From Austwickia sp. (GTDB lineage Bacteria; Actinomycetota; Actinomycetes; Actinomycetales; Dermatophilaceae): a stretch of DNA of 64,000 nt. The stretch is from assembly GCA_016711265.1 (NCBI GenBank), contig JADJTI010000004.1, forward strand, positions 248,001 through 312,000, written 5' to 3'. The stretch's first letter is position 1; every line of letters starts with the position of its first letter. The notes below the pieces were generated by a model. That model saw only the letters and a program-made list of their open reading frames with translations. It ran no database searches and was not told where the DNA came from. Position numbers and translations under genes: made by a program. This document shows positions 36,144 through 45,098 of this stretch, piece after piece.

Positions 36144-37895
36144 ATGAGCACCAACCCGTTCGTACAGCCGATCCAGCCCACCACCCCGAGCGCCCTGCCC
36201 GGCACTGCCCTTGCTGTGTCCTACCTCCGCGTCTCGACGCGGGAGCAGGCCGAGAAGGGCGGCATGGAGGAAGGCTTCTCGATCCCCGCCCAGCGCGAGG
36301 GCAACCTCCGCAAGGCCGAGCAACTCGGCGCGGTCATAATCGCCGAGTTCGTCGACGCCGGTGAGTCGGCCCGCAAAGCCGACCGTCCCGAACTCATGCG
36401 GATGATCGAGTACGTCAAGGAGAACCGCGTCTCCTACTGCATCGTCAACAAGGTCGACCGGCTCGCCCGGAACCGCGCCGATGATGTCGCCATTCACCTG
36501 GCGCTCAAAGAGGCCGGGGTCATGCTCGTGTCGGCCACCGAGAACATCGACGAGACGCCCTCCGGGATGCTGCTGCACGGCATCATGTCGACCATCGCGG
36601 AGTTCTACTCCCGAAACCTCGCCACCGAGGTCGCCAAGGGCATGGGCCAGAAGGCCGCCAACGGCGGCACCAACGGCAAGGCCCCCATCGGCTACAAGAA
36701 CATCCGCGTGTTCGATGAGGTAGGTCGCGAGCTTCGCACCGTCGAACTCGACCCTGAGCGTGCGCCGCTGGTCGAGTGGGCGTTCAAGGCGTACGCCTCT
36801 GGCGACTGGACCTTAACGCAGCTCCACGCCGAACTGGCCGATCGCGGACTGGTGACAGCACCGACACCGAAGCGGGCCTCGAAGCCACTGGCGATCTCCT
36901 CAGTCCACCGGATGCTGACCAACCCGTACTACAAGGGCGACGTGATCTACCGGGGCGTGCGGCACAAGGGCGCCCATCAGCCGCTCGTGCCCGCCGAGGT
37001 CTGGTATCAGGTCCAGTCCGTCCTGACCGCCCACAAGTGCGCGGTCGAGGCCACTCAGGTCCACGATCACTACCTCAAAGGCACCGTCTACTGCGGTGCC
37101 TGCGGATCACGGCTCGTGGTCTCCAATGCCAAGAACAAGGTCGGCAACATCTACCCCTACTTCGTCTGCTCCGGCCGCCACTCCAAGCGCACCGACTGCA
37201 CCCGGCAGTCCATCCTCATCAGCGACGTCGAGCACTTGGTCGAGACCTACTACGACCGGGTGCAGATCACCGCGATCCGGCGCGAAGCACTGGCCGGGAT
37301 GCTCCACCACGAGTTCGATCACCTCATGGCGACCGAGACCGCCAACCTCAAGGAACTCACCACCCGGCGTAACGAACTGGAGCACGAGCAGAAGACGCTC
37401 ATGCGCGCCCACTACGCCGGAGCCGTTCCTCTGAATGTCCTCAAGAGCGAGCAAGACCGAATCTCAACCGAGCTCGACCAGATCACCCACCAGCTCGACG
37501 CCCAGCACCGCGACTATGCCGAAGCGCGCAAGCACCTCGATGAGGCACTCGACCTGCTGGAGAACTGCGCAGCGATCTACTCGCGCTGCGACGACACCAA
37601 CCGGCGGCTGTGCAACCAGGCGCTCTTCACGAAGATCTACATCGACGAGGACGACACCCTGCGGCCGGAGCACACGCGACCGTACGAGGTCTTGGTCGAC
37701 CCCGAACTCAACGGCAACGCCCTCACTTGGGCCGAGAAATCACACAAGGTCCAAACCCCGACCCGTATCTCTACGGGCCAGTGTTTGAACCTTGTGCGCC
37801 GGGTGGAGCTGAGGGGATTCGAACCCCTGGCCTTCTCATTGCGAACGAGACGCGCTACCAACTGCGCCACAGCCCCAGGCGGTGCTTCAGCCTAG
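36144..37895 (+). CDS. Large serine recombinase, integrase of the conjugative element
   Basis: The 583-residue frame has the catalytic resolvase domain with nucleophile Ser31 in SYLRVSTREQAEKGG, further motifs VDAGESARKADRPEL and NKVDRLARNRADDVA, the Recombinase domain (GKAPIGYKNIRVFDEVGREL), a zinc ribbon (YCGACGSRL ... FVCSGRHSKRTDC, about residues 316-352) and a coiled coil (NLKELTTRRNELEHEQKTLM). The last 33 codons (37797-37895) are read through the tRNA-Ala gene on the other strand and its 5' flank, so the C-terminus is partly chromosomal sequence. Orientation toward the tRNA places the attachment site at the tRNA 3' end. Confidence 0.92.
   Translation: MSTNPFVQPIQPTTPSALPGTALAVSYLRVSTREQAEKGGMEEGFSIPAQREGNLRKAEQLGAVIIAEFVDAGESARKADRPELMRMIEYVKENRVSYCIVNKVDRLARNRADDVAIHLALKEAGVMLVSATENIDETPSGMLLHGIMSTIAEFYSRNLATEVAKGMGQKAANGGTNGKAPIGYKNIRVFDEVGRELRTVELDPERAPLVEWAFKAYASGDWTLTQLHAELADRGLVTAPTPKRASKPLAISSVHRMLTNPYYKGDVIYRGVRHKGAHQPLVPAEVWYQVQSVLTAHKCAVEATQVHDHYLKGTVYCGACGSRLVVSNAKNKVGNIYPYFVCSGRHSKRTDCTRQSILISDVEHLVETYYDRVQITAIRREALAGMLHHEFDHLMATETANLKELTTRRNELEHEQKTLMRAHYAGAVPLNVLKSEQDRISTELDQITHQLDAQHRDYAEARKHLDEALDLLENCAAIYSRCDDTNRRLCNQALFTKIYIDEDDTLRPEHTRPYEVLVDPELNGNALTWAEKSHKVQTPTRISTGQCLNLVRRVELRGFEPLAFSLRTRRATNCATAPGGASA
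37804..37830. other. Probable chromosomal attachment junction in the tRNA-Ala 3' end
   Basis: The integrase frame runs into the tRNA 3' half, so the element boundary is expected here. The partner junction could not be found: no second copy of the tRNA 3' end was seen in the window, which is not surprising because serine integrases need only a very short core. Confidence 0.45.
37804..37876 (-). tRNA. tRNA-Ala (anticodon CGC)
   Basis: 73 nt, 5' end at 37876. The acceptor stem GGGGCTG/CAGCTCC contains the G3:U70 pair that marks tRNA-Ala. The anticodon arm TCTCG-TTCGCAA-TGAGA gives CGC; the T arm is AGGGG-TTCGAAT-CCCCT. CCA is not encoded (A then CCC). The 3' end faces the conjugative element and overlaps the integrase frame. 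Confidence 0.96.
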
Positions 37896-37972
37896 CAAAC
37901 TCGGGCGTCCCGCTCGAATCCGCTCCGGCGTCCAGCCGCCGCTGGTGAGACGCCCAGCACGCACCGTGGAGG

Positions 37973-39088
37973 TCACTGGTTCACGGCCGTCGGACCGCTC
38001 CGCGTGTCCCGCTGCCAGGCGTCGAATTCGTCGTCGACCTCGATCGGCACGGGTACGTCGGCCGGTACCGGAAGGGGGTGCTCGGCGCGCGCCTTCATGG
38101 CATACGTCGGCATCGGTACGGGCACCGGCTCCCAGCGGGCGCTCACGCCTTGCGGGTCCAGCACGTCGGGTTCGCTGCGCCGCCGGGCGGCGCGCTCCGA
38201 CGATCGCCCCGCGGTGCCGGCCTCGGCAGCCTGCTCCACCAGCGAGAAGTCGTACACGTCCGAGGACCCGACCCGGCGCCCCACCGGCGCCACGTCGAGG
38301 TCGTCGTACCCGCCGTAAACCCCATCGGGCTCGTCGGCGAACAGCTGGGCACCGACCGGCACGGGGTCCGCTCGGTATTCCTGAGCCACCGGCATCGCGG
38401 GCACGCTCGGCCGGGACTCGTGGGCGTGGTGCTCGGCGGCTTCGCGGGCCACGCCCCGGGCCGCCCGCACGGCGGCCGCCCGGCGCGCGGCAGCGGCCCG
38501 ACGTGCCGCGGCGGTCCAGCGCGACCACGCCAGGATGCCGACGACGATCAGCAGCGCCAGGGTGAACCACCACCAGCTGCCCAGGCCGATGACGGCGGAC
38601 AGGAAAGTCAACACCATCAGCGCGACGCCGGCCAGCAGGGCGCTTTGCCGGACGGTGGCTCCCGAGACGGCGGTGACCCGCCCGAGCAGGGCGAATCCGC
38701 GGTTGATTCCCACCGCCGCAACCTGGCGAGGCGTCGCCGACGCCGGCATCTCGGGCCGCGGCGGTGGGGAAGAACGGAGCACGTGAGGTCCGGACCCGCC
38801 GGCCTCGCGGGATTGGTCGGCGAGCACGTCGTACGGCGTGGCCACGGCGTTGACCGCACGCACCAGGGTGACCGACGAACTGTGGGCGACCGATGCCGCC
38901 GTGGTCTTGGCGGCGCGGCGCTGCAACACCCGCATGTGGGCCGAGAACCGATCCACCGAACGAGCGGTGGCCAGGTGTTCCCGGCGGCGGGTGACGTGGA
39001 ACAGCAAGTACGTCGCCCAGATGGCGATGACGACGACGAAGATAAGGCTGCTCGGCGACACAAGCAGCACGTTATGGGCCCGTGACAC
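37973..39088 (-). CDS. sepX: Divisome protein SepX/GlpR-like membrane protein
   Basis: 371 residues with an N-terminal membrane helix (VSPSSLIFVVVIAIWATYLL), a soluble part with HVTRRREHLATARSVDRFSA, two adjacent central helices (about 140-185) and a charged, Pro-rich C-terminus ending in EVDDEFDAWQRDTRSGPTAV. This architecture is that of SepX (Streptomyces) / GlpR (Corynebacterium), which binds FtsZ-associated partners at the septum; GlpR is the membrane receptor of the gephyrin-like protein Glp (MoeA family). A moeA-type gene lies four genes upstream in the same direction, supporting the assignment. Confidence 0.82.
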   Translation of the reverse strand: MSRAHNVLLVSPSSLIFVVVIAIWATYLLFHVTRRREHLATARSVDRFSAHMRVLQRRAAKTTAASVAHSSSVTLVRAVNAVATPYDVLADQSREAGGSGPHVLRSSPPPRPEMPASATPRQVAAVGINRGFALLGRVTAVSGATVRQSALLAGVALMVLTFLSAVIGLGSWWWFTLALLIVVGILAWSRWTAAARRAAAARRAAAVRAARGVAREAAEHHAHESRPSVPAMPVAQEYRADPVPVGAQLFADEPDGVYGGYDDLDVAPVGRRVGSSDVYDFSLVEQAAEAGTAGRSSERAARRRSEPDVLDPQGVSARWEPVPVPMPTYAMKARAEHPLPVPADVPVPIEVDDEFDAWQRDTRSGPTAVNQ

Positions 39089-39142
39089 CCCTGGTGGGGA
39101 GCCGCTCCGGTGTGTCGAGAAAAAGACTTACAGCGGTGTAAC

Positions 39143-39754
39143 TCAGGGGGTCCGGCGGCGGTTCCAGCACTCCACCATGGAGGTCCCCGCCAGATCCTCG
39201 GCGGTCAGCGCGAACGAGCGGTGATCCCGCCACCCGCCGTCGATGTGCAGGTACCGTTCCCGGATCCCCTCCTCGCGGAAGCCGAGTTTGCGCATCACGC
39301 CGATGCTGGCGAGGTTCTCGGGGCGGACGTTGACCTCGATGCGATGCAGTCCCAGCCCGTACACCGCGTGGTCGACCAACGCCGCCAACGCCAGCGGCAC
39401 GATCCCCCGGCCGGCCAGGTCCTGGCTCACCCAATACCCGGCGGCGCCCCCGCGCATCGACCCCCAGGTGATCCCGAACAGGTGCATCTGTCCGACCAGC
39501 CGGTCCCCCGCCTCGATCACGAACGGCTGCATCCGCCCCGCCGAGGCCTCCGCGTCGTAGTAGCGCACCAACTGGCGAAACCGCAGCTGGTCGTGGGGGT
39601 AGGGGCTGGTGGCCTCCCAGGGCGCCAGCCAGGCCCGGTTCGCCGCCCGCAACGCCTCCCACTCGATCCGGTCCCGGACCCGCAGCCCCCGCAACCGGAT
39701 GGTCAGCCCGCTGACGTCGCGGGCCGTCACCAGGCTGGGCCACAGCTGGGTCAT
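39143..39754 (-). CDS. GNAT-family N-acetyltransferase, RimJ/RimL type
   Basis: 203 residues. Acetyl-CoA binding region RGIVPLALAALVDHAVYGLG preceded by GAAGYWVSQDLAG, and the RimJ/L block HRIEVNVRPENLASIGVMRK, LGFREEGIRERYLHIDG. Members acetylate N-termini of ribosomal proteins or other substrates; the target is unknown here. The stop of mog overlaps its ATG (ATGA), and it is followed by sepX. The same gene order is common in Actinobacteria. Confidence 0.9.
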   Translation of the reverse strand: MTQLWPSLVTARDVSGLTIRLRGLRVRDRIEWEALRAANRAWLAPWEATSPYPHDQLRFRQLVRYYDAEASAGRMQPFVIEAGDRLVGQMHLFGITWGSMRGGAAGYWVSQDLAGRGIVPLALAALVDHAVYGLGLHRIEVNVRPENLASIGVMRKLGFREEGIRERYLHIDGGWRDHRSFALTAEDLAGTSMVECWNRRRTP

Positions 39755-40266
39755 CCGTGCCCTCCCCCGGCGAGCTGGTCGAGCGCGTGCGGCAGCACCC
39801 CGGCCAGCACGGCCCAGCCGTCCCGGCAGCCGCCGAGCGATCCGGGCAGGTTGACGATCAGCGTCGCCTGCTCAGGCCCCGTGCCGTGAGCCACGCCGGC
39901 CAGCCCGCGGGAGAGCATCGCCGTCGGTACGCCGGCCGCCACCCCCGCGGCGCGGATCGCCTCAGCGATCCCCGCCAGCTCGGCACGCAGCAGCGGCCGG
40001 GTCACCTCCGGGGTGAGGTCGCGCGGACCCAACCCGGTGCCGCCGGTGGTCAGGATCAGGTCGGGGCCGCCGGCGAGGGCCTCGCCCAGGGCCCGTGCCA
40101 CGCCGTCCCCGTCGGGGACCACCACCGGGTCCGCAGACTCCCAGCCGGCCACGCGCAGCGACTGGACCAGGTACGGACCGCTGCGGTCGGGGTAGGTCCC
40201 GGCGGCGGCCCGATCCGAACAGGTGATCACCACAGCGCGTGGGATCCGCGCAGACGGCCCGGTCAC
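39751..40266 (-). CDS. mog: Molybdopterin adenylyltransferase-like protein (MogA/MoaB)
   Basis: 171 residues from GTG 40266, which overlaps the moaC stop (GTGA). MoCF_biosynth fold with VVITCSDRAAAGTYPDRSG, ILTTGGTGLGPRDLTPEVTR and VNLPGSLGGCRDGWAVL. It activates molybdopterin by adenylation before metal insertion by MoeA. It is co-transcribed with moaC and moeA. Confidence 0.92.
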   Translation of the reverse strand: MTGPSARIPRAVVITCSDRAAAGTYPDRSGPYLVQSLRVAGWESADPVVVPDGDGVARALGEALAGGPDLILTTGGTGLGPRDLTPEVTRPLLRAELAGIAEAIRAAGVAAGVPTAMLSRGLAGVAHGTGPEQATLIVNLPGSLGGCRDGWAVLAGVLPHALDQLAGGGHG

Positions 40267-40805
40267 GGACGCGGCTCCCGCCAGTCCCCGGACCGGCCAC
40301 CGGACTTGGCCACCACCCGTACGTCGGTGATCCGGGCGCCGCGATCCACGGCCTTGACCATGTCGATCAGCGCGAGGGCGGCACCGCAGACCCCCGTCAG
40401 CGCCTCCATCTCGATGCCGGTTCGGTCCGCGGTCCGGACCGTGGTGGCGATCTCGACGCCGTCGTCGACGACCCGCAGGTCGACCTCGACCGCGTGGACC
40501 GCGATGGGATGACACAACGGGATCAGGTCGGGGGTGCGCTTGACCGCCTGGATCCCCGCGATCCGGGCGACCGAGAGCGCGTCCCCCTTGGGGACCGCGC
40601 CCTCCCGCAATGCCCGCACCGCGGCCGCCGACAGCGCCACCATCCCCGCCGCCGTGGCGGACCGCGCGGTCACCGGCTTGGCGCTCACGTCGACCATGTG
40701 CGCGCTCCCGTCCGCGCGCAGGTGAGTCAGCTCCTCGCCAGCGTCGGGGCCGGGCTCGGAAGCCACGGCGCCGCCGGGTTCGACAGGTCCGGTCATCCCC
40801 ACCAC
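40263..40805 (-). CDS. moaC: Cyclic pyranopterin monophosphate synthase
   Basis: Converts the product of MoaA to cPMP in molybdenum cofactor synthesis. 180 residues. Motifs: HMVDVSAKPVTARSATAAG, the substrate-binding IAGIQAVKRTPDLIPLCHPI and TGIEMEALTGVCGAALALIDM, with DMVKAVDRGARITDVRVVAK at the end. The ATG at 40796 (fourth codon) may be the real start. It overlaps moeA by 13 bp. Confidence 0.95.
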   Translation of the reverse strand: MVGMTGPVEPGGAVASEPGPDAGEELTHLRADGSAHMVDVSAKPVTARSATAAGMVALSAAAVRALREGAVPKGDALSVARIAGIQAVKRTPDLIPLCHPIAVHAVEVDLRVVDDGVEIATTVRTADRTGIEMEALTGVCGAALALIDMVKAVDRGARITDVRVVAKSGGRSGDWREPRP

Positions 40806-42154
40806 CCGCCCGGCAGCGGCAGGCAGGTCAGCAGGTCACCGGCACGTACCTGCGTGGTCGCCGCAGGGATCACGGCCAGGGCGTCGGCCTCGGCGAGCCC
40901 GCCCATCATGTGCGAGCCCTGACCTACCCCGGCCAGGCGCACCGCGGGCGGATCGGCCAGCGGCTCCCGCCACGGCTGGGCCGGGCGACGATCCGCTGCC
41001 GGCGGCGGGCCGCCGACCCCGCGCGCGCGGTCCGGTCGGTCGACGTACACCCGCGCGAACTGGGTCTTGTCCGGGGGCGACCCGAAGTCGTGGGCCGCCG
41101 TCGCGGCCTGGGCAGGCACCTCGAAGGGTGGCCGGCCGGCCATCACGCGCAGCGCCGGTTTGACGAACACCTCCAGCGAGACCAGTGCGCTCACCGGGTT
41201 TCCCGGCAGGGTGAACACCGGTACCGCGCGGCCGTCCGGTGCCCGCAGGTACCCGGCGCCCTGCGGTTTGCCGGGTTGCATGGCGACCTGGGTGAACTCG
41301 ACCGTCCCGAGGGCGCTCAGCGCCTCTTTGACGGCGTCGTAGGCGCCCATGCTGACACCGCCGGTGGTCACCACGGCGTCGACCCCGCGGTCGTCGTCGG
41401 CGCCGACGGTCAGCAGTCCGTCGAGTACCCGCCGGACGTCGGCCACCGTGTCCCCGACCCCGATCACCGGCTCGGCGTGAAACCCGCTCTCCCGCAACGC
41501 CTGGACCAGCATCGGCCCGTTGCTGTCGATGACCTGGCCGAACCCGGGACGGGTACCGGCTTGGACGAGTTCGTCACCGGTGGACAGGACCGCCACCCGC
41601 GGAGTCGGGTAGACCGACACGGTCACCGCCCCGACCGAGAAAGCCAGCGCCAGCTGGCGCGGCCCGAGCCGGGTCCCCGCGGTCAGGACGAGCTGACCGG
41701 CCTGGACGTCTTCACCCGCGCGCCGGCGATGCTGGCCGGGGGACACCGCGCCGCGCACCTGGACGGCTGCGGTGCCGCCGTCGGTCAGCTCGACGGGAAC
41801 GATGGCGTCGGCGCCCTCGGGGATCGGCGCCCCGGTCATGATCCGCATGACGGTTCCGGGGGCCAGCACGTGGGCGCGGGTGTCGCCGGCCGGGATGTCG
41901 GCGGTGACGGGCAGCGTCACGGGGTTGGCCGGCGAGGCACCGGCCACCTCGGCCGACCGGACGGCGTACCCGTCCATCGCCGAGTTGTCGAACCCGGGCA
42001 ACGGCAGCTCACCGGCCAGGTCCGCGGCCAGCACGCAGCCGAGGGCCGCGTCGGTGGGGGCGTCCCGGGCGGCCAGCGGCTGAGCCAGCACGAGTACCTG
42101 GTGCAGGTGGTCCTCGACCGGCTTCACGGCTGCCACCGCGACGATCGGTGCCAC
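40793..42154 (-). CDS. moeA: MoeA-family molybdopterin molybdenumtransferase / gephyrin-like protein Glp
   Basis: 453 residues with the four-domain MoeA plan: LPLPGFDNSAMDGYAVRSAE near the N-terminus, VMRIMTGAPIPEGADAIVPV, the MPT-binding AVLSTGDELVQAGTRPGFGQ and TTGGVSMGAYDAVKEAL, then FTLPGNPVSALVSLEVFVKP and a C-terminal beta domain with a Pro/Arg-rich insertion (about residues 375-400). In Corynebacterium the paralogue Glp binds FtsZ and the membrane receptor GlpR. Proximity to the sepX/glpR gene suggests this copy may serve division as well as, or instead of, cofactor synthesis. Confidence 0.92.
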   Translation of the reverse strand: MAPIVAVAAVKPVEDHLHQVLVLAQPLAARDAPTDAALGCVLAADLAGELPLPGFDNSAMDGYAVRSAEVAGASPANPVTLPVTADIPAGDTRAHVLAPGTVMRIMTGAPIPEGADAIVPVELTDGGTAAVQVRGAVSPGQHRRRAGEDVQAGQLVLTAGTRLGPRQLALAFSVGAVTVSVYPTPRVAVLSTGDELVQAGTRPGFGQVIDSNGPMLVQALRESGFHAEPVIGVGDTVADVRRVLDGLLTVGADDDRGVDAVVTTGGVSMGAYDAVKEALSALGTVEFTQVAMQPGKPQGAGYLRAPDGRAVPVFTLPGNPVSALVSLEVFVKPALRVMAGRPPFEVPAQAATAAHDFGSPPDKTQFARVYVDRPDRARGVGGPPPAADRRPAQPWREPLADPPAVRLAGVGQGSHMMGGLAEADALAVIPAATTQVRAGDLLTCLPLPGGWWG

Positions 42155-42249
42155 ACAGGACAGGTCGCGATCACAGGAGCACGATAGCCGCCGCCCGACC
42201 CACCCGGACTCGCCCAGGGACTCACGCCAGCCCGCGGCAGACTCAACGC

Positions 42250-42888
42250 ATGGACGATCCGGGCTCGAAGGCGACCTGGCGCCGGCGGATCCGCGAACAC
42301 CGCCGTGCGCGCACCACCACCCCCGGCGCCGCCACCGCGCGGATCGCGGACGCCCGGACCCTGGCCGACCACGTCCTGGCCCGGCTCGGACCCGGTCGAG
42401 ACGCCCGCGGCGTACCGGCGATCGTGGCGGTGTACCAGAGCCTGCCCACCGAGCCGCCGACCACCGTGCTGCTCCACGAATTGCTGCGCCGCCGGCGGAC
42501 CGTGCTGCTCCCGGTGCTGCTGCCCGATCGCGACCTCAGCTGGCGGGCGCTGGGCGGGCCAGACCCCGACCCCGCCGCCACCCTCGACCCCTGCGCCGCG
42601 GCCGCGGCCGCGCTGATAATCGTCCCCGCGCTGGCCGTCGACCGGGTCGGCACTCGCCTCGGTCAGGGCGGCGGCAGTTACGACCGGGCGTTGGCACGGG
42701 TGCCCGAAGGGATCCCGATCGTGGCGTTGCTGTACGACGACGAGGCGCTGCTGGGTGCCCACGACGAGCTGCTGCCCCGGCAAGCGCACGACCGCCCGGT
42801 GACGGCAGTGGTCACCCCCGGGGGCGGCTGGCGGTCGCTGACCGACGGGCCGCGCCCCCCTGGACATGTTGACGGCCCACCCCGCTGA
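42250..42888 (+). CDS. 5-formyltetrahydrofolate cyclo-ligase
   Basis: ATP-dependent conversion of 5-formyl-THF to 5,10-methenyl-THF. 212 residues from ATG 42250. The family motif VDRVGTRLGQGGGSYDRALA is clear; IVAVYQSLPTEPPTTVLLHE and the N-terminal KATWRRRIREHRRAR fit. It is divergent from moeA, as in many actinobacterial genomes. The C-terminal 20 residues are Pro/Gly-rich. Confidence 0.93.
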   Translation: MDDPGSKATWRRRIREHRRARTTTPGAATARIADARTLADHVLARLGPGRDARGVPAIVAVYQSLPTEPPTTVLLHELLRRRRTVLLPVLLPDRDLSWRALGGPDPDPAATLDPCAAAAAALIIVPALAVDRVGTRLGQGGGSYDRALARVPEGIPIVALLYDDEALLGAHDELLPRQAHDRPVTAVVTPGGGWRSLTDGPRPPGHVDGPPR

Positions 42889-42948
42889 GCTGGGAGACTG
42901 ACCGGCACAACGGCACTGGAGAGGGTGGTCGGACCGGCATGAGGGGCG

Positions 42949-44562
42949 GTGGGCGGCGTGGATGAGGCCGCCTCGGCGTTTACTGTCGAGCAGCTCGCCC
43001 CCGTGCTGGCGGTCGGAGCCCTCGTCCTCGTGGTCGCGGTGGGCGCCGTCCGGTTGTCGGTGCGCTCGGGGTTGCCGTCGCTGCTGCTGTACCTGTTTCT
43101 CGGGGTCGCACTCGGGGATGCGGGACTGGGCATCCCGTTCGAGTCGATGGGCTTGTCGCGGGTCCTGGGGTACGTCGCGCTGATCCTGATCCTCGCCGAG
43201 GGTGGACTGACCACCTCGTGGCATGAGATCCGAGGCTCGGTAGCCCCCGCAGCCGTGCTGTCCACGCTGGGCGTGACCGCGTCGGTGCTGGTCGTGGCGG
43301 TGGCCGCCAAGCTGGTTCTGCCGGTGGACTGGACCATCGCGCTGCTCATCGGGGCGATCCTGTCCTCCACGGACGCGGCCGCCGTGTTCTCGGTGCTGCG
43401 GCGGGTGCCGCTGCCGCCTCGGCTGACCGGGATGCTCGAGGCCGAATCCGGGTTCAACGACGCGCCCGTGGTGCTGTTGACGGTGGCGCTCTCGCAGCAG
43501 GCCGCGCGGACCGACGCAAGCGCCGTACCGCTGTGGGTGCTCATCTTGACGATCGTCGCGGAGCTGATCGGCGGGTCGCTGATCGGCCTGGCGGTCGGCT
43601 ACCTGGGCTCGCAGTTCATGCGCCGGATGGCCAGCGCCTCGGCCGGCCTGTTCCCGTTGGGGGTGATGGGCTGGGTGGTGCTGGCCTACGGCGCCGCCGC
43701 CATGCTGCACACCTCCGGCTTCATCGCGGTGTACCTGGCCGCGCTGGTGCTGGGCAATACCCATCTGCCGCACCGGGCGTCGTACCGGGGTTTTGCGGCG
43801 GCGACCGGCTGGCTGGCCCAGATCGGGCTGTTCGTGATGCTCGGGCTGCTGGTCTCCCCCGACGACCTGCTGCCGCAGCTGTGGCCGGCGCTGGTCCTGG
43901 GGACCGTGCTGCTGCTGATCGCCCGGCCGGTGTCCGTGTGGATCTCGACCGTGTGGTTCGGCATGTCCTGGCGGGAGCAGGGCTTCTTGTCCTGGGCCGG
44001 GCTGCGCGGAGCGGTGCCGATCGTGTTGGCCACGGTGCCCGTGCTGGTCGGGGTGCCGAACATCACCTGGCTGTTCAACCTGGTCTTCGTGCTGGTCGTG
44101 GTGTTCACGCTGGTCCAGGCCCCGGTGCTGCCCCGGGTCGCCGCGGCACTGCGGGTGATCGACCCCGAGCGGGCGGTCAACCTGGAGGTGGAGGCCACTC
44201 CGCTGGAGGAACTCGGGGCGGACCTGTTGGACGTCCGGGTCGGGCCGACGTCGCGGCTGCACGGCATCGAGCTCTTCGAGCTGCGGCTACCCCCCGGCGC
44301 CGAGGTGACGATGGTGGTCCGCGACGGCCGAGCCTTCGTCCCGGACCCGCACACCGTGCTCAACCGTGGCGACCATCTCCTGGTGGTCGCCACGATCGGC
44401 ACCCGCACCCAGGCTGAGCTGCGGCTGCACGCGGTCGACGAGCGCGGCCGGCTGGCCGGGTGGAGCGGGCTGGTGCCTGTCGAGCGCGACCAGTCCGAGC
44501 AGCCGCCGAGCACGAGCCGGATGTGGTGGCGGCTGCGGTCCGGGCCCAACCGGTGGATCTGA
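42949..44562 (+). CDS. CPA1-family K+/H+ (Na+/H+) antiporter with C-terminal RCK_C domain
   Basis: 537 residues; GTG at 42949 or 42958. About 12 membrane helices with the conserved LYLFLGVALGDAGLGIPF, ALLIGAILSSTDAAAVFSVL and EAESGFNDAPVVLLTVAL (the ND acidic pair of the transport site). After helix 12, residues about 420-500 form a TrkA-C-like domain (RLHGIELFELRLPPGAEVTM, GDHLLVVATIGTRTQAE). Closest to the CvrA/NhaP2 potassium-proton antiporters. It is a single gene. Confidence 0.9.
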   Translation: MGGVDEAASAFTVEQLAPVLAVGALVLVVAVGAVRLSVRSGLPSLLLYLFLGVALGDAGLGIPFESMGLSRVLGYVALILILAEGGLTTSWHEIRGSVAPAAVLSTLGVTASVLVVAVAAKLVLPVDWTIALLIGAILSSTDAAAVFSVLRRVPLPPRLTGMLEAESGFNDAPVVLLTVALSQQAARTDASAVPLWVLILTIVAELIGGSLIGLAVGYLGSQFMRRMASASAGLFPLGVMGWVVLAYGAAAMLHTSGFIAVYLAALVLGNTHLPHRASYRGFAAATGWLAQIGLFVMLGLLVSPDDLLPQLWPALVLGTVLLLIARPVSVWISTVWFGMSWREQGFLSWAGLRGAVPIVLATVPVLVGVPNITWLFNLVFVLVVVFTLVQAPVLPRVAAALRVIDPERAVNLEVEATPLEELGADLLDVRVGPTSRLHGIELFELRLPPGAEVTMVVRDGRAFVPDPHTVLNRGDHLLVVATIGTRTQAELRLHAVDERGRLAGWSGLVPVERDQSEQPPSTSRMWWRLRSGPNRWI

Positions 44563-44631
44563 GTGGCCCGCGCCCCAGCGGTAGACTGCGCATAGTGCTC
44601 ATGCCCGTTCCGGAAGGACTCCACCACCCCG

Positions 44632-45012
44632 ATGCCCACCTATGCCTACGCCTGCACCGAGTGCGGACATCACTTTGAGATCGTGCAGTCGTTCACCGAC
44701 GACTCGCTGACCGAGTGCCCGCAATGCCAGGGGCGGCTGCGCAAGCTGTTCAACGCCGTCGGGGTGGTGTTCAAGGGTTCGGGCTTCTACCGCACCGATT
44801 CCCGCAAGGACTCCGAGCGGTCCTCCGGGTCGAGCACCAGCTCTGGCTCGGGCTCGGGCTCGGCCGGTGCCAACGGTGCGAGCTCGACGAGCTCATCCAG
44901 CTCATCCAGCTCATCGAGTCCGTCGAGCACGTCCAGCGGGTCGGGTTCTTCAGGTACCTCGGGTACATCGGCGAGTACGTCGAGCACCGCCAGTTCGCCG
45001 TCCACAGGCTGA
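44632..45012 (+). CDS. FmdB-family zinc ribbon protein with Ser-rich tail
   Basis: 126 residues. The N-terminal zinc ribbon MPTYAYACTECGHHFEIVQS ... CPQCQGRLRKLF contains two CxxC pairs; KLFNAVGVVFKGSGFYRTD is the standard end of the domain. Residues 60-126 are almost only Ser, Gly, Thr, Ala and are disordered. Function unknown; this family is common upstream of mscL/SAF genes in Actinobacteria, as here. Confidence 0.9.
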   Translation: MPTYAYACTECGHHFEIVQSFTDDSLTECPQCQGRLRKLFNAVGVVFKGSGFYRTDSRKDSERSSGSSTSSGSGSGSAGANGASSTSSSSSSSSSSPSSTSSGSGSSGTSGTSASTSSTASSPSTG

Positions 45013-45098
45013 CGCCGACCCCACGCCCCCACCGGCGTGTCGTGCACAGTCGTCGCCGACGCCTGTCCTCACGGTGATCGGCGCCCTAGGGTCGGCCC

